Below are positions 32,006-41,575 of a stretch of DNA of 64,000 nucleotides, piece by piece. The notes beneath the pieces are model-generated. The model was not told the DNA's origin. It worked only from the letters and a program-made list of their open reading frames with translations, and searched no databases. The translations under genes and the position numbers were made by a program. The stretch is from the NCBI RefSeq assembly GCF_016889705.1, contig NZ_CP069526.1, positions 6,820,001 through 6,884,000 of the forward strand, read 5' to 3'. Each line of letters opens with the position of its first letter. Within the stretch, counting starts at the first letter, position 1. The stretch comes from Amycolatopsis sp. FDAARGOS 1241. Lineage in GTDB: Bacteria > Actinomycetota > Actinomycetes > Mycobacteriales > Pseudonocardiaceae.

Positions 32006-32687
32006 CTAGTCCTGTGCCGGCGGGTCGACGACCCGGGCGGGCGGGTGTACACCGACCGGCCCGCGTGGCTGGGCGGCACCGGTGCTGCCTCGGTGATCCT
32101 TGTCCGCCACGGTCGCGGCGAAGCCGGAGGAAGCGGGCGCCGTGGGTGGACGGCGCGGCGCACAGGCGGACGGTTTCGCCGGACGCCAGGCGCACGTCCA
32201 CGTACGGCGGGTTGAGGCTGGGCCCGCGGCGCACCGTGGGAGGGGCGAGCGTGACAGTGGCCATCGCCTCGCGCCAGCCCGTGCGCCGCACCGCGCGGTG
32301 CCGGAGTGACCAGCCGGCCACGGCCGCCGCGGCGACGAGCGCGCAGCCCTCCCTCCGGCCGAGCCCGAGCCACGCGAAACCGAGGCCGGTGTCGTTCAGG
32401 CCGTCCTCTTCGATGGTGCGCACCCGCTTGGGGTCGGCCGGGTCGAACACCACCGTCACTCGTTGCCCCGGTGTGTCGGCCGCCGGGGAACTCCGATCGA
32501 TCCGTTCGGTGACCTCACGGTCGCCGGCGGAAAACGCGACGACGATCGACCGCGGGCCCTTGGCCGGGCTGTCCACGCCCACGACGGTGCCGGGCACGCG
32601 AGTACCGGTCACGAGAAGATCGTCCGCCGCGTGGAGCACGCCGAGCAGGCCCGCGGCGAACGCCGGGCCCCAGAGTCCCGTGAGCAC
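32006..32687 (-). pseudogene. DUF3592-like membrane protein with probable frameshift
   Basis: The N-terminal 160 residues are convincing: a helix, a beta domain with VTVVFDPADPKRVRTIEEDG, then a second helix and RRTGWREAMATV as in the neighbours. Near 32110-32140 the frame loses coding character and stays open right across the next gene, which is implausible. The minus-one-shifted frame instead reads FAATVADKDHRGSTGAA and stops at 32006. A single-base indel explains this. Upstream of the GTG at 32687 the same frame remains protein-like (RETARLRAFARRAWVLTG) back to a CTG at 32750 overlapping the DUF1304 stop, so the true start may be earlier. Confidence 0.6.
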
Positions 32688-32746
32688 CCACGCCCGCCTG
32701 GCAAAGGCCCGCAGCCGGGCCGTTTCGCGGGTGAGGTCGACGCCGT

Positions 32747-33109
32747 TCAGCGGGCCAGCAGCAGGAACACCAGCGCCAGCACGCCCGGCAGGACCTGCAC
32801 CAGCAGGATCCGCTTGGACGCCGTTGCGGCGCCGTAGAGGCCGGCGACGATCACGCAGGCCAGACCGTAGAGCTTCAGCTGGAAGCCGGTGGGGTCGGTG
32901 GCGATCAGGCCCCAGATCAGGGCGGCCGCGAGGAAGCCGTTGTACAGGCCCTGGTTGGCGGCCAGCGCCTTGCTCTCCCGCGCGAAGGGCTCGGTGGTGC
33001 CGAACGCCGCGCGGGCGCGCGGTGTCGTCCAGAGGAACATTTCAAGCACCACGATGTAGACGTGGATGAGGGCGACGAGCCCCACCAGCACGTTCGCGAC
33101 CACCGTCAC
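32747..33109 (-). CDS. DUF1304-family small membrane protein
   Basis: A 120-residue protein with four membrane helices. The N-terminus ([25 protein letters not shown]) and the [17 protein letters not shown] segment are typical of the DUF1304 family, whose function is unknown. Its ATG overlaps the hisI stop by 4 bases, so it is translated as the third gene of a hisF-hisI operon. No link with histidine synthesis is known. Confidence 0.85.
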   Translation of the reverse strand: MTVVANVLVGLVALIHVYIVVLEMFLWTTPRARAAFGTTEPFARESKALAANQGLYNGFLAAALIWGLIATDPTGFQLKLYGLACVIVAGLYGAATASKRILLVQVLPGVLALVFLLLAR

Positions 33110-33471
33110 CGGCTGTTCTCACTGTCGTCGGCCAGGAGCAGGCGCTCCGCGGAGTCGAAGCAGGTGTGGGTGCCCGTGTGGCAGGCCGGGCCGGTCTGGT
33201 CCACGCGCAGGAGCACTGTGTCACCGTCGCAGTCGATCCGCACCTCGCGGACGTGCTGGACGTGGCCCGAGGTCTCGCCCTTCACCCACAGCTCCTGGCG
33301 GCTGCGCGACCAGTACGTGCCACGCCGCGTGGTGAGGGTGGCCTCCAGGGCCTCGTCGTTCATCCAGGCCATCATCAGCACGTCGGAGGTCGAGTGCTCG
33401 ACGACGACCGCCGCGATCAGGCCGTCGGAGTTGCGCTTGAGCCGCTGGGACAGGGTCGCGTCGAGGGTCAT
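33106..33471 (-). CDS. hisI: phosphoribosyl-AMP cyclohydrolase
   Basis: Third step of histidine synthesis, a zinc enzyme. It is a 121-residue monofunctional HisI; the HisE pyrophosphohydrolase domain is absent, as is normal in actinobacteria. Motifs are [55 protein letters not shown] (Asp/Cys metal ligands) and TCF. It overlaps hisF by 4 bases (ATGA). Confidence 0.96.
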   Translation of the reverse strand: MTLDATLSQRLKRNSDGLIAAVVVEHSTSDVLMMAWMNDEALEATLTTRRGTYWSRSRQELWVKGETSGHVQHVREVRIDCDGDTVLLRVDQTGPACHTGTHTCFDSAERLLLADDSENSR

Positions 33472-34241
33472 CGGACGACGACCCCGCCGCCGCGCAGAGC
33501 GTGCTTCACGTCGCCGATCTTCAGCTGTCCGAAGTGGAACACGCTGGCCGCGAGCACCGCGTCGGCGCCGGCTTCGACGGCGGGCAGGAAGTGCCCGACG
33601 GCGCCCGCGCCGCCGCTGGCGATCACCGGCACGCGTACGGCGCGCCGGACCAGCTCGATGAGCCCGAGGTCGAAGCCGGACTTGGTGCCGTCGGCGTCCA
33701 TCGAGTTGAGCAGGATCTCGCCGACCCCCAGCTCCTCGCCGCGCGCGGCCCACTCGACCGCGTCGATGCCGGTGCCGCGGCGGCCGCCGTGGGTGGTGAC
33801 CTCGAAGCCCGACGCCGTCGGCTCGCCGCCCTCGGGCACCCGCCGCGCGTCGACCGACAGCACGATGCACTGGGCGCCGAACCGGCGCGACGCCTCGCGC
33901 AGCAGCTCCGGGCGCGCGATCGCGGCCGTGTTGATGCTCACCTTGTCCGCGCCCGTGCGCAGCAGGCGGTTCACGTCCTCGTTCGACCGCACGCCACCAC
34001 CGACGGTCAGCGGGATGAAGACCTGTTCGGCGGTGCGGCGGACCACGTCGAAGGTGGTCTCGCGGTTGCCCGAGGACGCCGTGACGTCGAGGAAGGTCAG
34101 CTCGTCGGCGCCCTCCGCGTCGTAGAGGCGGGCGAGCTCCACCGGGTCGCCCGCGTCGCGCAGGTCGGCGAAGTTCACGCCCTTCACCACCCGGCCCGCG
34201 TCGACGTCCAGACACGGGATCACCCTCACCGCCACAGCCAT
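33468..34241 (-). CDS. hisF: imidazole glycerol phosphate synthase cyclase subunit
   Basis: A 257-residue TIM barrel that closes the imidazole ring with ammonia from HisH (gene at 39648). N-terminus [17 protein letters not shown] holds the first catalytic Asp. [43 protein letters not shown] (second catalytic Asp) and VIASGGAG are all present. The ATG at 34241 lies 6 bases after TACGCT, a leaderless-type promoter. It heads a hisF-hisI-DUF1304 unit. M. tuberculosis hisF follows hisA and impA directly, whereas here about 4.6 kb of other genes intervene. Confidence 0.96.
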   Translation of the reverse strand: MAVAVRVIPCLDVDAGRVVKGVNFADLRDAGDPVELARLYDAEGADELTFLDVTASSGNRETTFDVVRRTAEQVFIPLTVGGGVRSNEDVNRLLRTGADKVSINTAAIARPELLREASRRFGAQCIVLSVDARRVPEGGEPTASGFEVTTHGGRRGTGIDAVEWAARGEELGVGEILLNSMDADGTKSGFDLGLIELVRRAVRVPVIASGGAGAVGHFLPAVEAGADAVLAASVFHFGQLKIGDVKHALRGGGVVVR

Positions 34242-34299
34242 GCCACCAGCGTAGCCGTCCACCTGCGACGGTCCGCCCGCCCGGTCACAGCGCAGGCGG

Positions 34300-35385
34300 T
34301 CAGAAGATGGGCGGTGCCCAGTCCCACAGCGGGGAGGCCTGGCGGCGGATGACGGACGCGGGCATCACCGGCACCGTCACGGCCAGCAGGAAGTGCAGCC
34401 ACCACGCCGACGACGTGTCGGCCGCGGCCTTCCCGCGCGCCTGCTTCGTGACGTACGCCGCGCGCGGCCGGCGCGCCGAATCGTAGGCGGCCAAGGCGTC
34501 GCCGACGGAGGCGGCGCGCAGGGAGGCGGCGAGCACCACGGCGTCCTCGATCGCCTGGCACGCGCCCTGTCCGAGGTCCGGCGGCACGGCGTGAGCCGCG
34601 TCACCGAGCAGCGCGACGCGGCCGCTGGTGAACGCGGGCAGCGGGTCGAGGTCGAGGATGTCGTTGTGCAACACGGCCTCCGGCCGCGTCGCCGCGACGA
34701 GGTCGCGCGCCTCGGCCGGCCAGTCCGCGACGCGGCGCGACACCTCGGCGTGCTCGTCGGGGTACGTCACGCCGGGCGTGGACTCGGCGGCGCCGAGCGC
34801 CCAGCACGAGCGGTCGCCGGGCAGCGGGTGGATCATGAAGTACGCGCCGCGCCCCATCGTGAAGCTGCCGCGCACCGGGGGTCCCGCACCGGGTTCGGTG
34901 ACGCCGCGCCAGCACGTGTAGCGGAAGCCCGGCGCGGGCGCGGCCGGGAAGAGCCGCCGCCGCAGTCCGCTGTACACCCCATCGGCCGCGACCACCACGT
35001 CGGCGTCCACTTCGGACGGATCGGTGACCTCGGTTCCGGTGTGGAGCACGCTTTCCGGCAGCTCGGCCAGCAGCGCGCCGTGCAGTTCGGCGCGGTGGAA
35101 CGCGGCCAGTGGCTCGTCGCGGCCGGCCCGGAAGCGCCGCAGGTACCGGCCCGAGGACGTGCGCAGGGTGCCCGTGACCTCCGACGGAGCCGAATGCTTC
35201 CGCACGCGTTCGCCGACGCCGACCGCGTCGAGCGCTCGCATCGCGTTGGGCGCCAGCGACAACCCCGCGCCTATCTCGCGCAGCTCGGGCGCGCGCTCCA
35301 GCACGGCGACCTCGTGTCCCGTGCGCCGCAACGCGATCGCGGCCGTGAGGCCACCGATCCCGCCGCCCACCACCACTGCTTTCAT
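34300..35385 (-). CDS. FAD-dependent monooxygenase (group A hydroxylase family)
   Basis: A 361-residue flavoprotein. [20 protein letters not shown] at the N-terminus binds the FAD ADP moiety, [14 protein letters not shown] is the DG motif, and [26 protein letters not shown] is the second FAD motif. Substrate is unknown; relatives hydroxylate aromatic or polyketide compounds. The ATG at 35385 follows GGGGAG and overlaps the stop of the MarR/GbsR-type regulator by 4 bases. The pair is probably a substrate-responsive unit. Confidence 0.88.
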   Translation of the reverse strand: MKAVVVGGGIGGLTAAIALRRTGHEVAVLERAPELREIGAGLSLAPNAMRALDAVGVGERVRKHSAPSEVTGTLRTSSGRYLRRFRAGRDEPLAAFHRAELHGALLAELPESVLHTGTEVTDPSEVDADVVVAADGVYSGLRRRLFPAAPAPGFRYTCWRGVTEPGAGPPVRGSFTMGRGAYFMIHPLPGDRSCWALGAAESTPGVTYPDEHAEVSRRVADWPAEARDLVAATRPEAVLHNDILDLDPLPAFTSGRVALLGDAAHAVPPDLGQGACQAIEDAVVLAASLRAASVGDALAAYDSARRPRAAYVTKQARGKAAADTSSAWWLHFLLAVTVPVMPASVIRRQASPLWDWAPPIF

Positions 35386-35822
35386 TCCGGCTCCCCAGCT
35401 TCTCGAAAGGTTTCGGCCAGCCACGCGAAGGCGGCGTCGGCGCTGCGGACCCGAGCGGCGCGGCCGCCGTCGCGTTCGAGCAGCTCGATGCCCGCGCGCG
35501 TGATGTCGCGGAACGACCCCAGCGTGGCGATGCGGCGGCGGATCACGCGCTGCCAGGCGTCGTCGTCCACGCGGTAGTACGCGGTGCGCTCACCGCGGCC
35601 CGCGCGTTTGCCGACCAGCCCGGCGTCGACGAGCAGCCGCAGGTTCGTGGTGAGCGACGCGCGGCTCGCGCCCACCGCCTCCGCGAGCTGCGCGGCCGAC
35701 TGCTCCGGCGGGTCGCACGCCATCAGCCGGCCGAGCACACGCCCGGCGATGGGTGGCAGGCCGTACTCGCGCGTGAGGAAGGCCGCGACCCGCTCGACCC
35801 ATTCGCGCACTTCGCCGCCCAT
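35382..35822 (-). CDS. MarR/GbsR-type winged-helix regulator
   Basis: A 146-residue regulator. The winged helix is visible as LPPIAGRVLGRLMACDPPEQ, SAAQLAEAVGASRASLTTNLRLL (recognition helix) and the wing RAGRGERTAYYRVDDD. It is translationally coupled to the monooxygenase and probably controls it. The ATG at 35822 lies 7 bases after TATGCT (35835-35830), a leaderless pattern. It is divergent from the ECF sigma gene. Confidence 0.82.
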   Translation of the reverse strand: MGGEVREWVERVAAFLTREYGLPPIAGRVLGRLMACDPPEQSAAQLAEAVGASRASLTTNLRLLVDAGLVGKRAGRGERTAYYRVDDDAWQRVIRRRIATLGSFRDITRAGIELLERDGGRAARVRSADAAFAWLAETFREAGEPE

Positions 35823-35863
35823 GAGTGTCAGCATAGGCTAGTCACGACTGAAATCGGCTCGCG

Positions 35864-36409
35864 ATGCATCAGAATGGTGTAGTCGCGCGTCTGAAGGACG
35901 TGACCACCAGCTTCGACGAGTTCGTGGCGGAGCGCCTCGACGGGCTCCTGCGCTACGCGACCGTCCTGACCGATGATCCGCACCTGGCGCAGGACATCGT
36001 GCAGGACGTGCTGCTGCGAGCCCAGGAGCGCTGGGCGAAGATCGAGTCGGCGCCCACGTACGTGCGGCGGATGGTCACCAACGAGTACCTGTCCTGGCGG
36101 CGGCGCGCGATCCGGCGCGTGGTCCCGTCGAGCCACGAGGTGCTCGACGCGATCAGCCCGCCGGAGGCCGACCTGTCGACCGCCTACGACGAGCGGGACG
36201 AGATGCTGGCCCGCCTCGCGACGCTGCCGCGCAAGCAGCGCGCGGCGCTCGTGCTGCGCTACTACGAGAACTATTCCGACGAGGAGATCGCCGAGGTGCT
36301 GCGCTGCGGGACCTCGACCGTGCGCAGCCAGATCTCGCGCGCGCTGGGCACGCTGCGCGCCGCCGTGCACCCCTTGCCCACCGCCCTGACCACCGGAGCC
36401 GGAGAATGA
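35864..36409 (+). CDS. ECF sigma factor, SigE-type family
   Basis: A 181-residue sigma factor with region 2 (LLRYATVLTDDPHLAQDIVQDVLLRAQERW) at about residues 28-57, and region 4 (LPRKQRAALVLRYYENYSDEEIAEVL) at about 125-165 followed by the recognition helix GTSTVRSQISRALGTLR. The start is uncertain: ATG 35864 has no ribosome site, and GTG 35900 (VTTSFDEFVAERL) resembles usual family starts. It overlaps the next gene by 4 bases (ATGA), which encodes a one-helix membrane protein that may be its anti-sigma factor. Confidence 0.88.
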   Translation: MHQNGVVARLKDVTTSFDEFVAERLDGLLRYATVLTDDPHLAQDIVQDVLLRAQERWAKIESAPTYVRRMVTNEYLSWRRRAIRRVVPSSHEVLDAISPPEADLSTAYDERDEMLARLATLPRKQRAALVLRYYENYSDEEIAEVLRCGTSTVRSQISRALGTLRAAVHPLPTALTTGAGE

Positions 36410-37356
36410 GCCAGCCCGAGCACGACACCGAGACGTTGCTGCGCGACAGCTTCGAGCGGCTCGCCGAACGCGCTCCCGGCGGCCGTGAGGTCCGCACCGC
36501 GCTGGTCCGGGCGCGGCAGTCGCGCCGGCGCCGGTCGCGGCTGGCGCTGGCCGCGGTGGCCGCCGCCGTGGTCGTGGTGACGGTCGGGGTGTCGGTCGTG
36601 GTGGGCTCGGTGCCCGACGAGAAGGTCCCCGCCGCGGCGGGCCGCCCGGTGCTCGGCTACTCGCCCGGCTGGCTGCCCGACGGGTTCACCGAGCAGTACC
36701 GCTCGGCCGGGCCGGGCACGACGCCGCAGGTGCGCCGCTGGTTCGCCGGGCCGAGCCGCATCGAGCTCTCGGCGTTCTCGACGGCGGATCCCGACTGGTC
36801 CGCGACGGCCCTGCGCATCGCCGCGCTGCCCGCCCAGATCGTGGTGCACGGCCGGGTCGCGATGGTCACCGGCTCGTCGACGTCCGCGGTCCTGACGTGG
36901 TCCCCCGACGACACCCACGTGCTGCGCGCCGAGGTCGACGCCGTGCCCGCCGCGCGCGAGGTCGCCCAGCGCATCGCCGAGGACGTCACGACGGACGAAC
37001 CCCACCGCATCCACGGTGAAGCCCGTTTCGGCCCCCTGCCCGACGGCCTGCGGGAAGCCGCGACCACCGTCAGCGGCGCCACGCCCGCCGACGGCACCAC
37101 GACGCTCGAAGCGCGCAACTCCACGTCGTCGGTGCAGGCCACGGTCGGGCCCGCCTCCCCGGGCCTGGGCGGCTCGGTCCCCGTGACGATCCGCGGCGGG
37201 TCCGGCGCCGCGCGGGCGGACCTGGTCACCGCGCGGCTGCCGTCAGGCCGCTGGCTCACCGTCTCGGGCAAGCTGCCGCGCGCCGACCTGGTCGCCGTCG
37301 CCGACGGCGTGGTCCTCGACCCGGACCCGGACTACGACTGGCTCGGCCAGGCCTGA
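36406..37356 (+). CDS. membrane-anchored putative anti-sigma factor or sensor
   Basis: A 316-residue protein coupled to the ECF sigma gene. Residues 1-40 are cytoplasmic and charged, with a basic stop (RRRRSR). A membrane helix follows at about 41-63 (LALAAVAAAVVVVTVGVSVVV), and the remaining 250 residues would lie outside the membrane. No zinc-binding HxxxCxxC anti-sigma motif is visible, so if it is an anti-sigma factor it is of the non-ZAS type. The family is not one I recognise by name, although sigma/one-helix pairs like this are common in actinobacteria. Confidence 0.7.
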   Translation: MSQPEHDTETLLRDSFERLAERAPGGREVRTALVRARQSRRRRSRLALAAVAAAVVVVTVGVSVVVGSVPDEKVPAAAGRPVLGYSPGWLPDGFTEQYRSAGPGTTPQVRRWFAGPSRIELSAFSTADPDWSATALRIAALPAQIVVHGRVAMVTGSSTSAVLTWSPDDTHVLRAEVDAVPAAREVAQRIAEDVTTDEPHRIHGEARFGPLPDGLREAATTVSGATPADGTTTLEARNSTSSVQATVGPASPGLGGSVPVTIRGGSGAARADLVTARLPSGRWLTVSGKLPRADLVAVADGVVLDPDPDYDWLGQA

Positions 37357-37375
37357 CGCGGACTACTGTGGACAC

Positions 37376-37771
37376 ATGCCGACGGAACTGGACCGCCTCG
37401 CGGCCGAGAAGTACGTCGTCCTCACCACCTTCCGCCGCGACGGCCGCGCCGTGCCCACCCCCGTCTGGTTCGCCCGTGACGGCGAGGAACTGGTGGTGTC
37501 GTCCGAACGCAAGGCAGGGAAGGTCAAGCGCATCCGCAACAGCGCCCGCGTGCAGCTCCAGCCGAGCAACTTCCGCGGCCGCACCCACGGCCCCACGGCA
37601 ACCGGCACCGCCCGCCTCCTCGACGACGCGGCCAGCGAACGCATCCGCACGGCGATCGCCCGCCAGTACGGTTTGGTGGGGCGGGTGACCATGTTCTTCA
37701 GCCGCTTGCGGGGCGGCCCCCAGCGCACGATCGGCATCGCGATCAGGCTGGAAGAAAAGGCCGCGGGCTAG
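37376..37771 (+). CDS. PPOX-class F420- or flavin-dependent oxidoreductase
   Basis: A 131-residue split beta-barrel protein of the pyridoxamine-5'-phosphate-oxidase-like superfamily. It has KYVVLTTFRRDGRAVPTPVWF, the GEELVVSSERKAGKVKRIR cofactor-phosphate site and VQLQPSNFRGRTHGP. Actinobacterial relatives of this size usually bind F420, but the sequence alone does not prove the cofactor. The ATG at 37376 lies 6 bases after TACTGT (37364-37369), a leaderless pattern. It probably ends at a hairpin near 37877. Confidence 0.82.
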   Translation: MPTELDRLAAEKYVVLTTFRRDGRAVPTPVWFARDGEELVVSSERKAGKVKRIRNSARVQLQPSNFRGRTHGPTATGTARLLDDAASERIRTAIARQYGLVGRVTMFFSRLRGGPQRTIGIAIRLEEKAAG

Positions 37772-37876
37772 GCGGAGAGCCGCGGCGCTGTCGGGCGTTG
37801 GGTTGGGGGCCCGCGGCGGCAGGCGCTGACGGGGGTTGTCCGAAGTAGATTGGTCCACCGGGTTGCCGAGTGGTGG

Positions 37877-37913
37877 ACAAATCGCCTCCGGCCTCGCTCC
37901 GAGGCGATTTTGT
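37877..37913. terminator. bidirectional hairpin terminator
   Basis: A near-perfect stem ACAAATCGCCTC / GAGGCGATTTTGT with a 12-base loop. The 3' arm on the plus strand carries TTTT. It lies between the oxidoreductase gene (+) and the IS30 relic (-) and could stop transcription from either side. Confidence 0.6.
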
Positions 37914-37960
37914 CGGTGGTGGCCGAGAGAATGGAGATGGGACGCCCCTTTTTTGGGAGG

Positions 37961-38379
37961 CGGTTTCCAGCGGTCGTTGTGACACTGTTGGTCGTGGCCG
38001 GTGTCGGGTGACTGTGTCCTGTGTTCGTCGGGGCTGTCCCAGTCGGGGGTCGTGCGAGGGCGGTCGTTGAGCGCGGCCGCGACCGCGTCCAGGTGCTCAG
38101 CGGTGTGGGCGGCGAGTTCGGTGCTCTGGGAGGTACTGGCGGAGCGGCTCGTGGGTGTTCTCGTTGGCTGCGGTGCCACGGCGGGTGCGGGTCGCAGAAG
38201 TGGGCCGGCGTGCTGGTGGCCGGTGTGTACTGGCGGTGCAGGTGCCTCTCGCTGCCGTGGTCCCGGGTCAACGACCGCCGCAACGGGTCAGGCAGTGTCG
38301 CGATCTTCGCAAGCCGAGCATCACCGACCAGCGTCGGGGTGTGGCCGTGGGGCGGGTGCAGCAGCATCAACCACCGGTG
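37961..38379 (-). pseudogene. IS30-family transposase relic
   Basis: Minus-strand translation from 38379 reads RWLMLLHPPHGHT, RLAKIATLPDPLRRSLTRDHGSE and AHFCDPHPPWHR. This is the DDE-region sequence of IS30 transposases (Asp in TxDxGxE and in FCDPHSPW). After about 38170 the homology moves to another frame: LAAHTAEHLDAVAAALNDRPR followed by DWDSPDEH, the IS30 C-terminus. At 37961-37988 the sequence CAACGACCGCTGGAAACCGCC (minus strand) resembles an IS30 terminal repeat. The N-terminal part is missing. The remainder of 37772-38880 shows no other gene I can support. Confidence 0.75.
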
Positions 38380-38880
38380 CCGCAACCACGGCAACAGCAG
38401 CCCGCCGGCATTTCGCGGTCCGGTAGTGGATCCCGACCCACCGCGCTCTTCCCCGGTACCCACACCCGCTTCCACCAGCGCGAAACAGGCCGCCCATTCC
38501 CCGGGCACCCCTGACCAGACCCTCGAGATCCGCCCCCGACCCCGGTCGCGTTCCGATCTGGACATCCACGCAACTCCCGAACAAACCCAGGTATCGCAGC
38601 CACACATAGAAGCCGCCGGAGGGCGGGGGTTTGTCCGGTGAGTTCTGGGGTCTGGCGCAAGCACACCGAAGCGAGCCCGACCCCCGCCTTGCGCTTCCCA
38701 ACCCAGCCGGCGGCGCCTACGCAATCTCGAGCCCACACCAACCCACGCGGCCACGACGGCCGATCTACGCCAGGCCCAAGCACCCGAACTCGGCCCTGCA
38801 CGTCGATCCCCGCTGTTCACAATCAAAGATCGGGGTGCCCCCGGCGCAACAGCGCGACGAGCCGCCCGCGCATCACAGAA

Positions 38881-39612
38881 TCAGCGAACCGCGGCCAACG
38901 CCTCCGGCAACGTGAACGCCCCGGCGTACAACGCCTTCCCCACGATCGCGCCCTCGACACCATCGCAGGCCAGCCCGGCGAGGGCCCGGAGATCATCCAC
39001 ACTGGACACCCCGCCGGAGGCGATCACCGGCGCGTCCGTCCGAGCCGTCACCTCCCGTAGCAGGTCCAGGTTCGGCCCGCGCAACGTCCCGTCCTTGCTC
39101 ACGTCCGTGACGACGTACCGCGCAGCCCCGTCGCGGTCCAGCCGCTCCAGCACCTCCCACAGATCCCCGCCGTCGGACGTCCACCCGCGCGCCGACACCC
39201 GGTGCCCGGCGTCGCTGATCCGCACGTCCAGCCCGATCGCCACGCGGTCCCCGTAGGACGAGACCACCTTGGCCGTCCACTCCGGGTCCTCGAGCGCCGC
39301 CGTCCCCAGGTTCACCCGGCGGGCACCCGTGCCGAGGGCGGCCTCCAGCGACGCGTCGTCGCGGATGCCCCCGGACAGCTCGACCTGAACGTCCAGCCGG
39401 CCGATCACCTCCGCGAGGAGGGCCCGGTTCGAGCCCTTGCCGAAGGCCGCGTCGAGGTCCACGAGATGGATCCACTCGGCGCCGTCGCGCTGCCAGGCCA
39501 GCGCCGCGTCGAGCGGGCTGCCGTAGGACGTCTCGGTGCCGGCCTCGCCCTGCACGAGGCGCACGGCCTGGCCATCGGCCACATCAACTGCGGGAAACAG
39601 CGTGAAAGTCAC
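38881..39612 (-). CDS. priA: phosphoribosyl isomerase A (bifunctional HisA/TrpF)
   Basis: A 243-residue TIM barrel. The motifs [19 protein letters not shown] (first catalytic Asp), [34 protein letters not shown] (second catalytic Asp) and VIASGGVSS mark the HisA family. Because trpF is missing from the trp operon, as in other actinobacteria, the dual-function PriA assignment is expected. The GTG at 39612 lies 6 bases after TAGGCT (39624-39619). It follows hisH by 35 bases and is next to an IS30 relic on the other side. Confidence 0.93.
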   Translation of the reverse strand: MTFTLFPAVDVADGQAVRLVQGEAGTETSYGSPLDAALAWQRDGAEWIHLVDLDAAFGKGSNRALLAEVIGRLDVQVELSGGIRDDASLEAALGTGARRVNLGTAALEDPEWTAKVVSSYGDRVAIGLDVRISDAGHRVSARGWTSDGGDLWEVLERLDRDGAARYVVTDVSKDGTLRGPNLDLLREVTARTDAPVIASGGVSSVDDLRALAGLACDGVEGAIVGKALYAGAFTLPEALAAVR

Positions 39613-39647
39613 GGCGACAGCCTAGAGCGGCCAGAACGCGAAGGAAG

Positions 39648-40277
39648 CTACAGGGTGTCGAGCCAGTTGCGCAGCAGCTTCGCGCCCGCGTCGCCGGACT
39701 TCTCGGGGTGGAACTGGGTGGCCCACAGCGGGCCGTTCTCCACGGCGGCCACGAAGTCCTCACCGTGGTTGGCCCAGGTGACCTTCGGCTGCCGCCCGGG
39801 CAGGCCCGACTCCAGCTCCCACTTGCGCGCGGCGTAGGAGTGCACGAAGTAGAACCGCTCGGCCGGGTCGATCCCGGCGAACAGCTGCGAGTCCACCGGC
39901 GCGCGGACGGTGTTCCAGCCCATGTGCGGCAGCACGTCGGCCTGCAGGCGCTCCACCGAGCCGGGCCACTCGCCCGTGCCCTCGGTCTCCTCACCGTGCT
40001 CGACGCCGCGGGCGAAGAGGATCTGCATGCCCACGCAGATGCCCAGCACCGGACGCCCGCCGGCGAGGCGCTTGCCGATGATGCGGTGCCCCTTCACGTC
40101 GAGCAGCCCCGCCATGCACGCGGAGAACGCTCCCACCCCGGGCACGACCAGCCCGTCGGCCTCGACCGCGGCATGCGGGTCGGCGGTGACCTCCACCTCG
40201 GCGCCGGCGCGCGCGACGGCGCGTTCGGCGGAGCGGAGGTTGCCGGAACCGTAGTCGAGGATCACCACACGAGACAC
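39648..40277 (-). CDS. hisH: imidazole glycerol phosphate synthase glutaminase subunit
   Basis: Class I glutamine amidotransferase that supplies ammonia to HisF. It is 209 residues. The nucleophile is Cys81 in [10 protein letters not shown]. The partner His/Glu are in [12 protein letters not shown]. The N-terminus ([17 protein letters not shown]) is typical. The GTG at 40277 lies 6 bases after TAGGCT, the same hexamer seen before hisA, so each gene seems to have its own promoter. Confidence 0.96.
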   Translation of the reverse strand: MSRVVILDYGSGNLRSAERAVARAGAEVEVTADPHAAVEADGLVVPGVGAFSACMAGLLDVKGHRIIGKRLAGGRPVLGICVGMQILFARGVEHGEETEGTGEWPGSVERLQADVLPHMGWNTVRAPVDSQLFAGIDPAERFYFVHSYAARKWELESGLPGRQPKVTWANHGEDFVAAVENGPLWATQFHPEKSGDAGAKLLRNWLDTL

Positions 40278-40310
40278 CCCACCAGCCTAGTCCCGGGGCG
40301 GGAGCGCACG

Positions 40311-41195
40311 TCAGCGGCGGCGCAACGAGTAGACGTCCGTCACGGTGTTGCACGGCGCCGGCGGCACGACCTCCACACGCAGAGTCCCCGTGGGCGGGTC
40401 GTAGTCCACCCCCTCCGGCGTGAACGCGCCGGAGCAGGTGCTCGACAGGGGCAGCTGCCCGAGCTCCTTCACGTGGGCCGTGAGGTCGTGCCCGGTCACC
40501 GCGTGCGGCAAGTCGACCTGCAGGAGCTGGTAGCTCGTCGGGTACAGGTCGTCGGTGGAGTCCGACGTCGCGCACAACAGCCGGGCCGGGGACACGAAGT
40601 CGCAGCCCTGGGCCGACCGGACGGTGTGATCGAGGTGGATGCGCGCCGCGAGCGGCAGGTCGCCGGCCACGCGCGGAGCGCGGCGGTTGAGGAACGGCGT
40701 CGGTGAGACGTACAGCTGCGTCGCGTCACCCAGCGCGCCCGAGACGAGCCATTGGCCGTCCGGGGTCACGGCGACCTGCGCGTTGGCGTTGGCCGCGGGC
40801 TCGCCGGGCTGCAGCGGGTGCACGAACTCCGTCGTCTCCCCCGACGGCGAGGTGACCAGGTACATCTTCGACGCCGGCGGGTTCGTGACGGTGTCCTGGT
40901 AGACGTCGAATGTGTAGCCGCGCAGCGAGTCGGGGTCGCCGACGTGGCCCCAGCCCTCGTCCTTCAGCGCTTGCGGGATGGTGGTGCCGTTGCGGTAGAC
41001 GAGCTGTGGGGCCTGCCCCGGCAGCCGCAGCGTGGTGATGCCCTCACCGCTGATCGAGTTGGCGACCGAGGTCTTCCCGACCACTCGCCAGCCGGCCGGT
41101 GAGCCCGCCGGGCTCGCCGACGCGAGGCTCGCGCAGCCCAGCACAGCGGCCGCGGATAAGGCGAGTGCTTTCGCCGCCGTCGTCAACAGACGCAT
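40311..41195 (-). CDS. secreted protein of unknown function
   Basis: A 294-residue protein with a clear Sec signal peptide (MRLLTTAAKALALSAAAVLG, cleavage probably after ASLASASPA near residue 30). The mature part is beta-rich, with repeated strand-like segments (QVAVTPDGQWLVSGALGDATQLYV, GTLRVEVVPPAPC) that suggest a beta-propeller-like fold. It has several Cys (CDF, LLCAT, STCSGAF, PPAPCNT), possibly forming disulfides. AAGGAG precedes the ATG. It is not a his gene despite being next to hisH. The family is unknown to me. Confidence 0.75.
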   Translation of the reverse strand: MRLLTTAAKALALSAAAVLGCASLASASPAGSPAGWRVVGKTSVANSISGEGITTLRLPGQAPQLVYRNGTTIPQALKDEGWGHVGDPDSLRGYTFDVYQDTVTNPPASKMYLVTSPSGETTEFVHPLQPGEPAANANAQVAVTPDGQWLVSGALGDATQLYVSPTPFLNRRAPRVAGDLPLAARIHLDHTVRSAQGCDFVSPARLLCATSDSTDDLYPTSYQLLQVDLPHAVTGHDLTAHVKELGQLPLSSTCSGAFTPEGVDYDPPTGTLRVEVVPPAPCNTVTDVYSLRRR

Positions 41196-41336
41196 GGTTC
41201 GCTCCTTCGCGAACGTGACCTTGGCGGCGGCTCGCGAATTTTTGCACGCGACCCCGTTTCACCCGAGCCCCGTTGGGGTATTCACCCGTTCGGCTGAGGC
41301 ACCGCCGGTGCCCCCGGACCCCCGGAAGAGGACGAG

Positions 41337-41531
41337 ATGTCCGAGTCGGACCTCCTCTGCCAGATCTTCGATGCGTGGCGTGACGACATCAACAGCGTCC
41401 CGTTTCCGCAGTTCACGGACCTGGTGATTCCCCTGCAACCTTCGCGGGCCGAGGTTGACTCATGTCGCTCTCGTGACGCTCGCAAAGAGAACGTGATGAA
41501 TCCCACGAGGTGGTACGGCCGCCATCTGTGA
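41337..41531 (+). CDS. small protein of unknown function
   Basis: A 64-residue ORF starting at ATG 41337 after GGAAGAGGACG. Residues 1-36 (SESDLLCQIFDAWRDDIN, then SVPFPQFTDLVIPLQPS) look like a genuine amphipathic small protein. The second half is Arg/Asn-rich and less convincing. It lies 45 bases before the acyl-CoA dehydrogenase gene, in the same direction. The upstream 41196-41336 stretch, between the secreted-protein gene and this ORF, holds only putative promoters. Confidence 0.45.
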   Translation: MSESDLLCQIFDAWRDDINSVPFPQFTDLVIPLQPSRAEVDSCRSRDARKENVMNPTRWYGRHL

Positions 41532-41575
41532 TTTCCTGCTGGCACCGCATCGCCGCGAGCCAGTAGGAGCAGCCG

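Noticed and set aside
37768..38826. A single 352-codon gene in the hisA-upstream gap
   Set aside because: Only its middle carries IS30 similarity, and the homology changes frame; the rest is not protein-like.
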